DNA of 32,986 bases from Bradyrhizobium sp. YR681 (GCF_000282615.1 NZ_AKIY01000040.1:1-32986), one strand, 5' to 3'. Counted from the first letter of the stretch, positions 16,558 through 25,173 are shown. The notes: generated by a model not told the origin, from the sequence alone. Translations and numbers: made by a program.

Positions 16558-16833
16558 GTGTTGGCGTTGAGGGACCTGCAAAAGTCGCTGCCGATCCGCG
16601 GCGCGCTGCTGATGGCGGCGCTCATGCTGGGCGGCTGCTCGAGTCAGCTGGCTGACTACACACCCACCGATGCACAGGCCCATCCCAGGGAGCCCGGCAC
16701 CTACCTCCCGGTGCACGATCTGCCGCCGGATCGCGACCAGGCGATCATTCCGCCGGACCAGCGTGCCAAGATCGAAGCCGAGCTTGCCGCCGCGCGCGAC
16801 CGCCAGTCGGTTGCCGCAAAGGACGCCAAATAG
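16558..16833 (+). CDS. Small lipoprotein, unknown function
   Basis: A 91-residue probable lipoprotein starting at GTG. AAGGGA lies about eight bases upstream. The signal (MLALRDLQK, then LPIRGALLMAALMLGG) ends in the lipobox LGGC with C27 as the lipidated residue. The later ATG codons would leave too little signal, so the GTG is preferred. The mature part is proline-rich (HPREPGTYLPVHDLPPDR) and then a charged helix (RAKIEAELAAARDRQSVAAKDAK). The residues after the cysteine are SSQ, with no Asp at +2, so outer-membrane sorting is expected. I recognise no named family. It lies divergent from phaC and about 240 bases before the aminotransferase gene. Confidence 0.75.
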   Translation: MLALRDLQKSLPIRGALLMAALMLGGCSSQLADYTPTDAQAHPREPGTYLPVHDLPPDRDQAIIPPDQRAKIEAELAAARDRQSVAAKDAK

Positions 16834-17071
16834 CAGTCAGCCCGCAGGGCGCGGGCAGGGCGCTGCAAGGTAATCGCTGGCGCCTCCGTCTTGCCGTGCT
16901 AAAAGACCTCAGTTCAGCCGAGAGTCAGGGCGAACGACTTCAGCTCCTGTCGTTGAATATTGCTCTAAGCGTTTGATTTTGAGCGATTTTCGTAGAGGGG
17001 CGGGAGGCTGCTCGAATGGCCGTGATGGCCGCACGATTCTGTCCTGACGGGTGCCCGGAGCCCAGAGAGCC

Positions 17072-18292
17072 ATGGAAGATTTTTACCGCATCCGTCGCCT
17101 TCCGCCTTACGTGTTCGAGCAGGTCAACCGGGCCAAGGCGGCCGCGCGGAATGCCGGCGCCGATATCATCGACCTCGGCATGGGCAATCCGGACCTGCCG
17201 GCGCCGGCGCATGTGCTGGAGAAGCTCAAGGAGACGCTCGGCAAGCCGCGCACCGACCGCTACTCGGCCTCCCGCGGCATTCCCGGCCTGCGCCGGGCCC
17301 AGGCCGCCTATTACGAGCGCCGGTTCGGCGTGAAGCTCAACCCCGATACCCAGGTGGTGGCCACCCTCGGCTCGAAGGAGGGCTTTGCCAACGTGGCCCA
17401 GGCGATCACCGCGCCCGGCGACGTGATCCTCTGTCCGAACCCGAGCTATCCGATCCATGCCTTCGGCTTCCTGATGGCGGGCGGCGTGATCCGCTCGGTG
17501 CCCTCGGAGCCGACGCCGCAATTCTTCGAGGCGGCGGAGCGGGCGATCGTGCATTCGATCCCCAAGCCGCTCGCGATGGTCGTCTGCTATCCCTCGAACC
17601 CGACCGCCTATGTCGCCAGCCTCGACTTCTACAAGGACCTCGTCGCCTTCGCGAAGAAGCACGAGATCCTGATCCTGTCGGACCTCGCCTATGCCGAGGT
17701 CTATTTCGACGAGGGCAACCCGCCGCCCTCGGTGCTGCAGGTGCCCGGTGCCATCGACGTCACCGTCGAGTTCACCTCGATGTCGAAGACCTATTCGATG
17801 GCCGGATGGCGCATGGGCTTTGCGGTCGGCAACGACCGCGTGATCGCGGCACTCGCCCGCGTCAAATCCTATCTCGATTACGGCGCCTTCACGCCGGTGC
17901 AGGTCGCCGCGACCGCCGCGCTGAACGGTCCCGACGATTGCATCAAGGAGATGCGCGACACCTATCGCAAGCGCCGCGACGCTCTGGTGGAATCGTTCGG
18001 CCGCGCCGGCTGGGAGATCCCGCCGCCGGAAGCCTCGATGTTCGCCTGGGTGCCACTGCCGGAGGCCTTCCGCAGCGTCGGCAGCATGCAGTTCGCAACC
18101 CTGATGGTGGAGAAATCCGGCGTCGCGGTCTCGCCCGGGGTCGGCTTCGGCGAGCATGGTGAAGGATATGTCCGCATCGCCATGGTGGAAAACGAGCAAC
18201 GGATCAGGCAGGCCGCACGCGGCGTGCGCCGCTTCCTTGAAAGCGGCATCGAAACGTTGCACAACGTCGTTCCGCTCGCCAATCGGCGTTAA
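17072..18292 (+). CDS. PLP-dependent class I/II aminotransferase (LL-DAP/alanine aminotransferase type)
   Basis: A 406-residue fold-type I aminotransferase. The ATG at 17072 (MEDFYRIRRLPPYVFEQVN) is the family start; the GTG at 17051 adds seven unmatched residues. Visible are IDLGMGNPDLPAP, GSKEGFANVAQA, NPSYPIHAFG, YPSNPTAYVAS, the aspartate of SDLAYAEVYFDE, and the PLP lysine K239 in SMSKTYSMAGWRMGF. C-terminal GEGYVRIAMVENEQRI supplies the substrate-carboxylate arginine. Such proteins are often labelled LL-diaminopimelate aminotransferase, but the group also contains alanine and methionine-type enzymes. The homoserine dehydrogenase gene 30 bases downstream fits an aspartate-family or alanine role. 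Exact substrate unresolved. Confidence 0.88.
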   Translation: MEDFYRIRRLPPYVFEQVNRAKAAARNAGADIIDLGMGNPDLPAPAHVLEKLKETLGKPRTDRYSASRGIPGLRRAQAAYYERRFGVKLNPDTQVVATLGSKEGFANVAQAITAPGDVILCPNPSYPIHAFGFLMAGGVIRSVPSEPTPQFFEAAERAIVHSIPKPLAMVVCYPSNPTAYVASLDFYKDLVAFAKKHEILILSDLAYAEVYFDEGNPPPSVLQVPGAIDVTVEFTSMSKTYSMAGWRMGFAVGNDRVIAALARVKSYLDYGAFTPVQVAATAALNGPDDCIKEMRDTYRKRRDALVESFGRAGWEIPPPEASMFAWVPLPEAFRSVGSMQFATLMVEKSGVAVSPGVGFGEHGEGYVRIAMVENEQRIRQAARGVRRFLESGIETLHNVVPLANRR

Positions 18293-18322
18293 GTTCTCTT
18301 CCGACAGGTTTTCCAAAGCATC

Positions 18323-19639
18323 ATGGTTGCACCCCTGAAAGTGGGCATAGCGGGGCTCGGCACCGTGGGCGCCGAAGTTGTCCGTTTGATTGAATCGCAG
18401 GCGCGCATGCTTGCGGGCCGCAGCGGCCGCGGCATTCGTGTCGTTGCGGTGACTGCGCGTTCGAAGGCGAAGAAGCGCGGCGTCGATCTGCGCGACGTCG
18501 AATGGGCCAAAGATCCGATGGCGCTGGCCACGCATCCCGGCATCGACTGCTTCGTCGAGCTGATGGGTGGTGCGGGCGATCCCGCGTTGTCCGCGGTGGA
18601 AGCTGCGCTGAATGCGGGCAAGTCCGTCGTCACCGCCAACAAGGCGTTGCTCGCCAAGCACGGCCTCAAGCTGGCGAAGGCCGCTGAAAAGCACGGCGGG
18701 GCGCTGAATTACGAGGCAGCGGTCGGCGCCGCGATCCCCGTCATCAAGACGTTGCGCGAGGGTCTTGCGGGAACCGGCATCAACCGCGTCTACGGCATCC
18801 TCAACGGCACCTGCAATTACATCCTGACCCGGATGGAGCAGGAAGGCCTGTCCTTTGCCGAATGTCTCAAGGATGCGCAGCGGCTCGGCTATGCCGAGGC
18901 CAATCCGTCCTTCGACGTCGACGGCCACGACACCGCGCAAAAACTCGCCATTCTCGCCAGCCTCGCTTTCGGCACGAAAGTTGCTCAAAGCGCGGTGTAT
19001 GTCGAAGGTATCTCCTCCATCGCGCCGGAAGATCTGCGCGCCGCTGACGATCTCGGTTACCGGCTCAAGCTGCTCGGCGTTGCCGTTCGCACCGCCAAGG
19101 GCATCGAGCAGCGCGTGCATCCGACCATGGTTCCAAAATCCTCCTCGATCGCGCAGGTGATGGGTGTCACCAATGCGGTCACGATCGATGGCGAGGGCAT
19201 TCCGCCGATCACGCTGGTCGGCCCCGGTGCCGGCGGCGCCGCGACCGCATCCGCCGTCGTCGCGGACATCGCCGACGTCGCCCGCGGCATCCGTGCCAAT
19301 CCGTTCGGCCGGCCGATCGCCCAGCTGCGCGACACCAAGAAGGCGCCGATGGAGCGCCACGAGGGCGGCTACTACATCCGCCTCTTGGCGCGCGATTTCC
19401 CGGGCACTGCGGCCGCGATCGCGACCCGGCTCGCGGAGCAGAAGATTTCGATCGAGTCGATCGTGCAGCGCCACCCGAATGGCGGCGCTGCGCCTGCCGA
19501 CGGCAAGGCGGTGCCCGTGCCCGTCATCCTGATCACCTATGCCACGCATGAGGACGCCGTGCGCCGCGCGCTCGCGGCCGTGCAGAAGGACAAGGTGATC
19601 AGCGGACGGCCGCAGGTGATCCGGATCGAGAAGAACTGA
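18323..19639 (+). CDS. hom: Homoserine dehydrogenase
   Basis: A 438-residue enzyme of the threonine/methionine pathway, reducing aspartate semialdehyde to homoserine with NAD(P)H. The nucleotide loop is GIAGLGTVG (8-16). VVTANKALLAKHG and YEAAVGAAIPVI follow, and the catalytic core is seen in GILNGTCNYILTRM and YAEANPSFDVDGHDTAQKL. A C-terminal ACT domain (about 355-438; RLLARDFPGTAAAIATRLAEQKISIESI) gives likely threonine feedback. Length fits the monofunctional ACT-containing form. It follows the aminotransferase gene by 30 bases, with only a weak ribosome site, suggesting cotranscription. glpX follows after 96 bases that contain a strong hairpin. Confidence 0.95.
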   Translation: MVAPLKVGIAGLGTVGAEVVRLIESQARMLAGRSGRGIRVVAVTARSKAKKRGVDLRDVEWAKDPMALATHPGIDCFVELMGGAGDPALSAVEAALNAGKSVVTANKALLAKHGLKLAKAAEKHGGALNYEAAVGAAIPVIKTLREGLAGTGINRVYGILNGTCNYILTRMEQEGLSFAECLKDAQRLGYAEANPSFDVDGHDTAQKLAILASLAFGTKVAQSAVYVEGISSIAPEDLRAADDLGYRLKLLGVAVRTAKGIEQRVHPTMVPKSSSIAQVMGVTNAVTIDGEGIPPITLVGPGAGGAATASAVVADIADVARGIRANPFGRPIAQLRDTKKAPMERHEGGYYIRLLARDFPGTAAAIATRLAEQKISIESIVQRHPNGGAAPADGKAVPVPVILITYATHEDAVRRALAAVQKDKVISGRPQVIRIEKN

Positions 19640-19654
19640 GCGTGAAACGCAGGA

Positions 19655-19674
19655 CACGGTTCGAACGAACCGTG
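19655..19674. promoter_or_regulatory. Perfect inverted repeat between hom and glpX
   Basis: CACGGTTCG and CGAACCGTG are nine-base perfect arms around AA. As RNA it would form an eight-pair stem with a GAAC loop. No T run follows, so it is not a classical terminator; it could be an mRNA-processing or attenuation stem, or an operator. Confidence 0.5.
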
Positions 19675-19735
19675 GGTGTTACGAGTTGATGCGGGCGGAG
19701 ATTTCCGTCCCAAACTGTTTCGAAGGAGTTAGCCG

Positions 19736-20737
19736 ATGTCGACCCATATTTCAGTCCCACCGCAGGCACTGCTCGAGCGCATTCTCACGCTGGAGATCGT
19801 GCGCGTGACGGAGCGGGCGGCAGTGTCGTCGGCGCGGCTGCGCGGGCACGGGCAAGAGAAGGCGGCCGACCAGGCCGCGGTGGACGCGATGCGGCGCGAG
19901 CTCAACAAGCTGCCGATCCAGGGCACCATCGTGATCGGCGAGGGCGAGCGCGACGAGGCGCCGATGCTGTTCATCGGCGAGAAGGTTGGCGTGAACGCTG
20001 GCCCCGAGGTCGACATCGCGGTCGACCCGCTCGAAGGCACCACGCTGTGCGCCAAGAACATGCCGGGCTCGATCGCCACCATGGCGATGGCCGACGGCGG
20101 CACGCTACTGCACGCCCCCGACGTTTACATGCAGAAGCTCGCGATCGGTCCCGGCTATGACAAGGGCGTCGTCGATCTCGACGCCTCTCCGGCCGACAAC
20201 GTCCGCCGTCTCGCCAAGGCCAAGGGCGTCAAGCCTGACGGCATCACCGTTCTGGTGCTCGACCGTCCGCGTCATGCCAGCATCATCGAGAGCGTGCGCT
20301 CGACCGGCGCCGCCGTGCGCCTGATCACCGATGGTGACGTCGCCGGCGTGATTCACTGCGCCGACCCCGACAACACCGGCGTCGACATGTATCTCGGCAC
20401 CGGCGGCGCGCCGGAAGGCGTGCTCGCGGCCGTGGCGCTGCGCTGCATCGGCGGCCAGATGCAGTGCCGCCTGATCCTCGATTCCGGCGAGAAGATCGAG
20501 CGCGCCGCCAAGATGGGCGTCAACGATCCCAAGATGATCTACGGCATCGAGGACATGGCGCGCGGCGACTGCCTGTTCGCCGCCACCGGCGTCACCACGG
20601 GCTCGCTGCTCTCAGGCGTGAAATTCCGCAAGGACGGCGTGATCGAGACGGAGACGGTCGTGATGCGCTCGGTGACCGGCACCGTGCGCTACATCAAGGC
20701 CGAGCACCGCGAGCTCGCGAAGTTCCATTTGGACTAA
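19736..20737 (+). CDS. glpX: Class II fructose-1,6-bisphosphatase
   Basis: A 333-residue GlpX-type phosphatase hydrolysing fructose 1,6-bisphosphate (in some bacteria also sedoheptulose bisphosphate) in gluconeogenesis. Metal-site elements are D45 (KAADQAAVDAMR), GEGERDEAP (68-76) and DPLEGT (97-102). VDMYLGTGGAPEGVLAA is the family hallmark of class II enzymes. AAGGAG lies six bases before the ATG. It is the third gene of the aminotransferase-hom-glpX block, an order I recall as common in Bradyrhizobiales. There the next gene is often recJ; here the following gene is an unrelated convergent DUF4261 gene. The gene is complete and shows no oddities. Confidence 0.95.
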   Translation: MSTHISVPPQALLERILTLEIVRVTERAAVSSARLRGHGQEKAADQAAVDAMRRELNKLPIQGTIVIGEGERDEAPMLFIGEKVGVNAGPEVDIAVDPLEGTTLCAKNMPGSIATMAMADGGTLLHAPDVYMQKLAIGPGYDKGVVDLDASPADNVRRLAKAKGVKPDGITVLVLDRPRHASIIESVRSTGAAVRLITDGDVAGVIHCADPDNTGVDMYLGTGGAPEGVLAAVALRCIGGQMQCRLILDSGEKIERAAKMGVNDPKMIYGIEDMARGDCLFAATGVTTGSLLSGVKFRKDGVIETETVVMRSVTGTVRYIKAEHRELAKFHLD

Positions 20738-20781
20738 GACGGCAGCCGTCTCTCCTGCGATCGTCCGACCGCTCTGGTCGG
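20737..20781. terminator. Two small hairpins after glpX
   Basis: AGACGG/CCGTCT (20737-20751) and CCGACC/GGTCGG (20765-20781) lie between glpX and the convergent DUF4261 gene. Neither has a T run, so termination is only suggested by position. Confidence 0.35.
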
Positions 20782-20815
20782 GTGCGCCCCGCGGGCTTGA
20801 TCCATCGACTGCCCG

Positions 20816-22012
20816 CTACGGACTGTGAGGCGGCGCGGGCATGAACAGGAACGCGTCGCACAAGGTCAGAGCCAGCTTAGCGGCCAGCTGAAGCTGGCCG
20901 ACGTCATCGGCCCACGGTTGGAGAAAGGCTTTCGCGGAAGCCAGGTCTCCATTGGCGAGCGCGCGACGCGCGCTCGCGTCGGCCGTGGCATAGCTGTCGG
21001 TTGCCATCATGCCGGACAGCGCCTGCGAGAGGCCTTGATCAAAGCTCTCGAGGCGGACTTCCGATTGGTAGTGATCCGGCCTGAGCCTGATCTGGTTCTC
21101 GGCCTGTGCCGGATCGAAAAGCCCGACCTTGCCCAGCATGAGCAGCAGCGGATGATTCCGGGCGATGTCCGGGGGAATGATCGGATAGGTCCTGATTCTC
21201 CCCAGGCGATCATCAAGGGATGAGAATGAGACGACCGGCCCGATGTTGAAGCGCGAGCTGCGGTGGAGCACCGCGACGCGATGATCGATCTCGGAGTCGG
21301 CCTCGAACACCGCGCCGCTCTTCGGTCCGTCGTCCGGGCCGTTTCCGATGAGGTATGCCGAAAGCTGGGCGACGCGGGCGGTGACGCTGCGTTGATCGAG
21401 CCCATCCACCTCGAACTCGATCTCTCGTCCCGTGAACGCGGACAATCCGACCGTATAGGCGCCAATGGTCCTGCCCGTACGGTAGGGGACGATCTCGATC
21501 CACAATGCGAACGGTTGATCCGGATACGAGGCAAACGCGCTGCGTGATTGTTCCAGCCACATCTCGGGCGAACGGGCCACGTTTCCCCGCCAGACCACGG
21601 CGGCAACACCAGACAGCGCCGCGACCACGGCCCCCACAAAGGCTGTCGTGAGGTGCGCATTCTGGGCAAACCCCAGTGCCTTCGTTTCAGCATTGCTTTC
21701 GGCTGAGCCCATCGGTGCGACGACGAGGTGCGCGCGGTGGCGGCCCGCGGCGTCGAAGGCTTCCGGCCATAGCCAGGAGGCGCGCTGCCACAGTTGTTGA
21801 TCGTAAGGTATCGGCGCCGGCATCATGAGGATCGTCATGAGATGGTCGCCGGCACGGATAAACATCGGGCCGTCATCACCGTCGCTGGGTGCGACCGGGC
21901 TTCGGCTCCACTCCGCGTCGGGATGACGAACGCGCAATGTCCGGATCAGCGCCGCCTCGTCGGGGAGGCGGGCCTCCTCAAGCAATATGTACGCGACAGG
22001 GATGGTCGTCAT
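20816..22012 (-). CDS. DUF4261-domain protein, unknown function
   Basis: A 398-residue protein. The N-terminal half (LEEARLPDEAALIRTLRVRHPD, MTILMMPAPIPYDQQL, WPEAFDAAGRHRAHLVVAP, VAAVVWRGNVARSPEMWLEQ) is the pattern I associate with DUF4261. This domain occurs in cytoplasmic proteins next to immunity or housekeeping genes and has no assigned activity. The C-terminal part (about 215-398) contains FEVDGLDQRS and a helical end and is not recognised. There is no signal peptide or membrane anchor. A short hydrophobic patch, AFVGAVVAALSGVAAVVW, lies mid-domain and is part of the fold. The ribosome site before 22012 is weak. It is convergent with glpX and divergent from the dehalogenase gene. Confidence 0.72.
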   Translation of the reverse strand: MTTIPVAYILLEEARLPDEAALIRTLRVRHPDAEWSRSPVAPSDGDDGPMFIRAGDHLMTILMMPAPIPYDQQLWQRASWLWPEAFDAAGRHRAHLVVAPMGSAESNAETKALGFAQNAHLTTAFVGAVVAALSGVAAVVWRGNVARSPEMWLEQSRSAFASYPDQPFALWIEIVPYRTGRTIGAYTVGLSAFTGREIEFEVDGLDQRSVTARVAQLSAYLIGNGPDDGPKSGAVFEADSEIDHRVAVLHRSSRFNIGPVVSFSSLDDRLGRIRTYPIIPPDIARNHPLLLMLGKVGLFDPAQAENQIRLRPDHYQSEVRLESFDQGLSQALSGMMATDSYATADASARRALANGDLASAKAFLQPWADDVGQLQLAAKLALTLCDAFLFMPAPPHSP

Positions 22013-22176
22013 GGCGGATGCACGCGCGTCCCGACTGGTTCACGTGGTCACATCGCTCGTTGCGGACGAGCTTGACGTGGCGGACAACCGCTATTGTTGC
22101 ATGGAAAGGATCATGCTTTAAAGCCCTCGATCTCACCCGGAGCCAACCGGGTGCAGGAAAATTCGCGGAGCGAAAC

Positions 22177-22905
22177 ATGACATCGACATCACAGCTCTCC
22201 GCCGTCAAAGCCCTGGTCTTCGACGTGTTCGGTACCGTCGTGGACTGGCGTACCAGCCTGATCACCGACTTCATGTGGTGGGCCAAAGGGCGCGGCATCA
22301 CCGCCGACTGGACCGCCCTGGTCGACGGCTGGCGCGGCATGTACATGGCCTCGATGGACGACGTGCGCCAGCATCCCGAACGCGGCTATGTCATGCTCGA
22401 CGATCTGCATCGCCGTTCGCTGGAGAAGCTGGTCGAGAAGTTCGAGATCAAGGGTCTCACCGACGCCGACCTCGATTATCTCACCAAGGGCTGGCACCGC
22501 CTCAATCCGTGGCCCGACAGCGTCGCAGGTCTGACCCGCCTCAAGACAAAGTTCGTGATCTCGCCGCTGTCGAACGGCAACGTTGCGCTGCTCACCAACA
22601 TGGCAAAGTTCGCAGGCCTGCCGTGGGACCTCATTATGTCGGCCGAGCTGTTCGAGCACTACAAGCCCGATCCCGAGACCTATCTCGGCGCCGCAAAGCT
22701 ACTCTGCCTCAAGCCGGAAGAGGTGATGATGGTCGCCGCCCACAATGGCGATCTCGCCGCCGCCCAGAAAAACGGGCTGAAGACCGCGTTCGTGGCACGG
22801 CCGACCGAGTACGGGCCGCTGCAGAAAGTGGACTTCGAAGCCACCGGGAATTGGGACATCGTCGCGAAGGACTTTGGCGGGGTCGCCGACAAGCTCGGCT
22901 GCTGA
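22177..22905 (+). CDS. Haloacid dehalogenase type II (HAD superfamily)
   Basis: A 242-residue HAD hydrolase. The open frame extends to 21889, but the family start is MTSTSQLSAVKALVFDVFGTVVDW at 22177, with GGAG upstream. D16 (FDVFGT) is the nucleophile. ISPLSNGNVALL contains the motif II serine and asparagine, FEHYKPDPETY the motif III lysine, and MVAAHNGDLAAAQKNGLKTAFV the motif IV region. The SNGN and AAHNGDL forms are typical of (S)-2-haloacid dehalogenases, which hydrolyse 2-haloacids to hydroxy acids, rather than of phosphatases. The true substrate in this organism may differ. It is preceded by about 160 bases shared with the divergent DUF4261 gene. The flanking DNA after it changes character. 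Confidence 0.88.
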   Translation: MTSTSQLSAVKALVFDVFGTVVDWRTSLITDFMWWAKGRGITADWTALVDGWRGMYMASMDDVRQHPERGYVMLDDLHRRSLEKLVEKFEIKGLTDADLDYLTKGWHRLNPWPDSVAGLTRLKTKFVISPLSNGNVALLTNMAKFAGLPWDLIMSAELFEHYKPDPETYLGAAKLLCLKPEEVMMVAAHNGDLAAAQKNGLKTAFVARPTEYGPLQKVDFEATGNWDIVAKDFGGVADKLGC

Positions 22906-23214
22906 TCCGTTCTCACGACATGCTGCTCGCCGTCAGGAACGCGACCAGGCCATCCACCAGCGCCTGAGAAACCAATTGGCACCACGAAAGATTTGCCAGT
23001 CAAGAGACTGAGATTACGCACATCGCCAGACTACTCCTACGGAAGCAGTTCGACCGAAACAGTTCAACGACGGACCACACGCAGGCGCTCTTGAACGTCT
23101 GGATTCCGATAAGAGCCCTTAGCGGCCCCGGGAATATGTGTCCAGATCGATACTGCCCCCCGTTAAACGGTGTTTGACGAACACTATTGGGGTTGTTCGG
23201 TTTTCACACCGTCC
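22906..23214. other. Intergenic stretch at the edge of the accessory region
   Basis: About 310 bases without a supportable gene. On the minus strand at about 22917-22997, a short frame (ANLSWCQLVSQALVDGLVAF, ending about 22917) could be the tail of a lost gene, but I cannot name it. From here to about 24.3 kb base composition is visibly richer in A+T than in the flanking genes. Confidence 0.4.
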
Positions 23215-24132
23215 TTACGAAGACACTCGACGCATGGGCCGCCCGAGTGGAGCTGGCGGTGATGACGACTCCATGTTCGTTGCGTTCGAAACATCAACGC
23301 TTCGACGTCTGGTTACAACACTGATCAGCGCAATCGTGAACATCAGATACATTTGGATGATTGCGTCTCTATCCATCAAGCTGGTTTCCAGCAGATTGTG
23401 AGCGACGCAAAACGCGAGGAATGACATGAGCAGCGCACCTTGGGAGCGGCTGATATCCAAACTCGAGAGAAGATTTCGGAGTGGAACCACTACCACAGCG
23501 ATGACGGCCAGCACCAATCCGGGAAGGCCAGTCTGCGCAAGCAGATCAAGGTAGCCATTATGTCCAATCGACACTAGCGCGACCCAATCTGTCTCCTTCA
23601 CATAATGAAAGACTGGGGTCCGGTTGCCACCGATATTCCAAAACGAACCATAGCCCGAGCCCAGAAGCCAATTGTCCTTCCAGTAAGCGACCAAGACGCT
23701 CCAAATTTGAACCCGCCCCGTGAAAGCATCGGGGCGGCTAAAGATTGCAACGATCTCGCTCCAAAAGCCGATGGCCAGGCCGACAGCGATCAGTCCCGCT
23801 ATCGCGAGTGCAGGCACAAGCAGGATTCGAAAGCGCGGATTGTAGTTCTGAAATAGCCAACCTGCTGCCAAGCCTAGGAGCAAAAGGCCATAAGAAGTCT
23901 TGGCATGTGTAAAATAGAGAAAGACGAGGCTACCCAGCACAACAGCGAACCGCACCCAAGTTTTGATGGTTCTCGCGTCAAACACAAAAGCGAAAATTGT
24001 TAGAGCACAGACGGCGCCAGCGAAGTTTTTCTGGACCATCACGCCTTTCCAGTTGCCTATCAATTCAGGATCGAGACCAAAACCTTCAATATCAAGTTGT
24101 TGATGGATCCCTATCGACGGCAATGCAATCAC
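23215..24132 (-). pseudogene. O-antigen ligase-like (Wzy_C) protein, 5'-truncated
   Basis: The C-terminal ~305 residues of an O-antigen ligase/polymerase-type membrane protein, which joins or polymerises surface polysaccharide in the inner membrane. Several hydrophobic segments are seen. The Wzy_C hallmark lies in NWLLGSGYGSFWNIGG through SIGHNGYLDLLAQTGLPGLVLAV, with the catalytic-type histidine. Family members usually have 400 or more residues; here roughly 100-130 N-terminal residues are missing. The frame opens at a GTG and meets a stop four codons upstream (TAG at 24147-24145). An ATG at 24175 with a weak ribosome site starts MEDLVAWGALACLM in a frame one base off, so a small deletion may have joined the start region to the ligase body. 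It could instead be a short functional gene, but that is less likely. Confidence 0.65.
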
Positions 24133-24224
24133 GCATAAGGCACGCTAAGGCACCCCAGGCCACCAAATCTTCCATCAGAAAAAATTCCCGAAAAAATTCT
24201 CCCTATCGGAAGTTGCGCGGAGCG

Positions 24225-24241
24225 ATCAACCCCGGGTTGAT
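24225..24241. promoter_or_regulatory. Perfect palindrome in the leader of the truncated ligase
   Basis: ATCAACCC-C-GGGTTGAT, eight-base perfect arms around one base. It lies about 70 bases downstream of the predicted start of transcription on the minus strand. It may be an operator for a surface-polysaccharide regulator; the binder is unknown. Confidence 0.45.
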
Positions 24242-24305
24242 ACGGGCGGCGGTACCATAATGGGGCCGAAACGGCATACACGTCCAAATCGGGACAATGT
24301 GACGC

Positions 24306-24335
24306 ACTATACTAAAGGTTACTTACCGACGTTAA
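24306..24335 (-). promoter_or_regulatory. Sigma-70-like promoter for the truncated ligase
   Basis: Minus strand TTAACG (24335-24330), 18 bases, then TATAGT (24311-24306). This points toward the ligase gene with a leader of about 165 bases. Sequence match only. Confidence 0.4.
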
Positions 24336-24438
24336 CCGCCAACCGCCGCCACGAAGTTGTCTACGACGGGGACAATCCGACGGCAGGCTTCGCTATTGCC
24401 GTGGGTGGCGTCGGTCTCGAGCACGCTGCAAACATCGA

Positions 24439-24765
24439 TCACGCCCGCGAGTTGTAGGTCACCGCGGGACCGCGCAGCGCGTTGTTGAAGTTGACGCGCT
24501 CTGTGTTGGAGCCGGCGCCGACTGTCGTCTAGTTCGCGGCGGACCAGCTGTCCGTGCTCGATGTCGCTGGCGTGATGGTGCCGTCGAACACCTTTGCGTT
24601 CGGGAAGTAACTAGCGATCGTCAGACGATCGGCGATCAGCTGCGCCGCGGTGCGGCCGCCCGTGAAAATGTCGATCGTGCCGCAACCGAGGAACAGGCGC
24701 GTGACGTCGGCATCCTGACCCAACTGGACGCGGTTGGCGTGCGAGACCACAAATTTCTGCGCCGA
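24439..24765 (-). pseudogene. Remnant of a probable SGNH/GDSL hydrolase
   Basis: A minus-strand frame of about 75 codons reads LGCGTIDIFTGGRTAAQLIA, LTIASYFPNAKVFDGTI and TPATSSTDSWSAAN. It stops at TAG (24531-24529) and continues in the same frame with TTVGAGSNTERVNFNNALRG to a TGA at 24441. The G-x-ND/ID-I..GRTAAQ..AD, FP..V..T..P.TSSTDSW..NQT layout is what I know from SGNH/GDSL-type hydrolases. The stop sits where a Gln (CAG to TAG) would be expected. The N-terminal GDS block and the C-terminal DxxH block are absent, so this is a broken fragment. The upstream side is cut by a TGA at 24768. The family call is by pattern memory and moderate. Confidence 0.42.
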
Positions 24766-24828
24766 TCACCCGTGCAGCCGTACTGGTTGGTCGGGCCCCA
24801 TTTCGCTAAGCCTCGGCCGAGAACCTGA

Positions 24829-25173
24829 TCTTCGGGTGTCACGACGATGGTCGCGCATTCCGGCGGGCCACCGCTGGCGATGTATTTGCTGCCGCTCGGC
24901 CTCGGCAAGGAGGTCTATGCCGGCACGACCAGCCTGTTCTTCACGGTCGGCAATGCGACCAAGGCGGTGCCGTGGCTGCTGCTGGTGCGGCCGTCAGGCC
25001 ATGTCTGGATCGTGATGGCGGCGTGCCTGCTCGCGATCCCTAGCGGCGTCTGGCTCGGTTGGCGGCTGCACGGACGGCTCGACCAGCAACAGATCTACCG
25101 TGCCTGCTACGGCCTGCTGGTGGTCACCGCGCTAAAACTGTTGTGGGACGGTGTGTCCGGCTATCTCGCCTGA
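24829..25173 (+). pseudogene. TauE/SafE-family permease, C-terminal half only
   Basis: About 115 residues of a sulfite/anion exporter-type permease. HSGGPPLAMYLLPLGL is the second family repeat, followed by helices GNATKAVPWLLLV, VMAACLLAIPSGVWLGW and CYGLLVVTALKLLWDGVSGYL. Intact members have about 250 residues and two such repeats; the first half is missing. The homology can be followed back to about 24829 (SSGVTTMVAHS), just after a stop codon at 24826-24828, so the break lies there. An ATG at 24847 exists, but a product with half the helices is unlikely to work. Its last codons overlap the end of a tetR-like fragment on the other strand, as intact tauE and tetR genes would in a convergent pair. 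Confidence 0.75.

Noticed and set aside
16940..19657. 905-residue open frame on the minus strand opposite the aminotransferase and hom genes
   Set aside because: It is a high-GC shadow of two well-recognised genes. The translation is rich in R, H, D and G without any family motif, and no ribosome site supports it.
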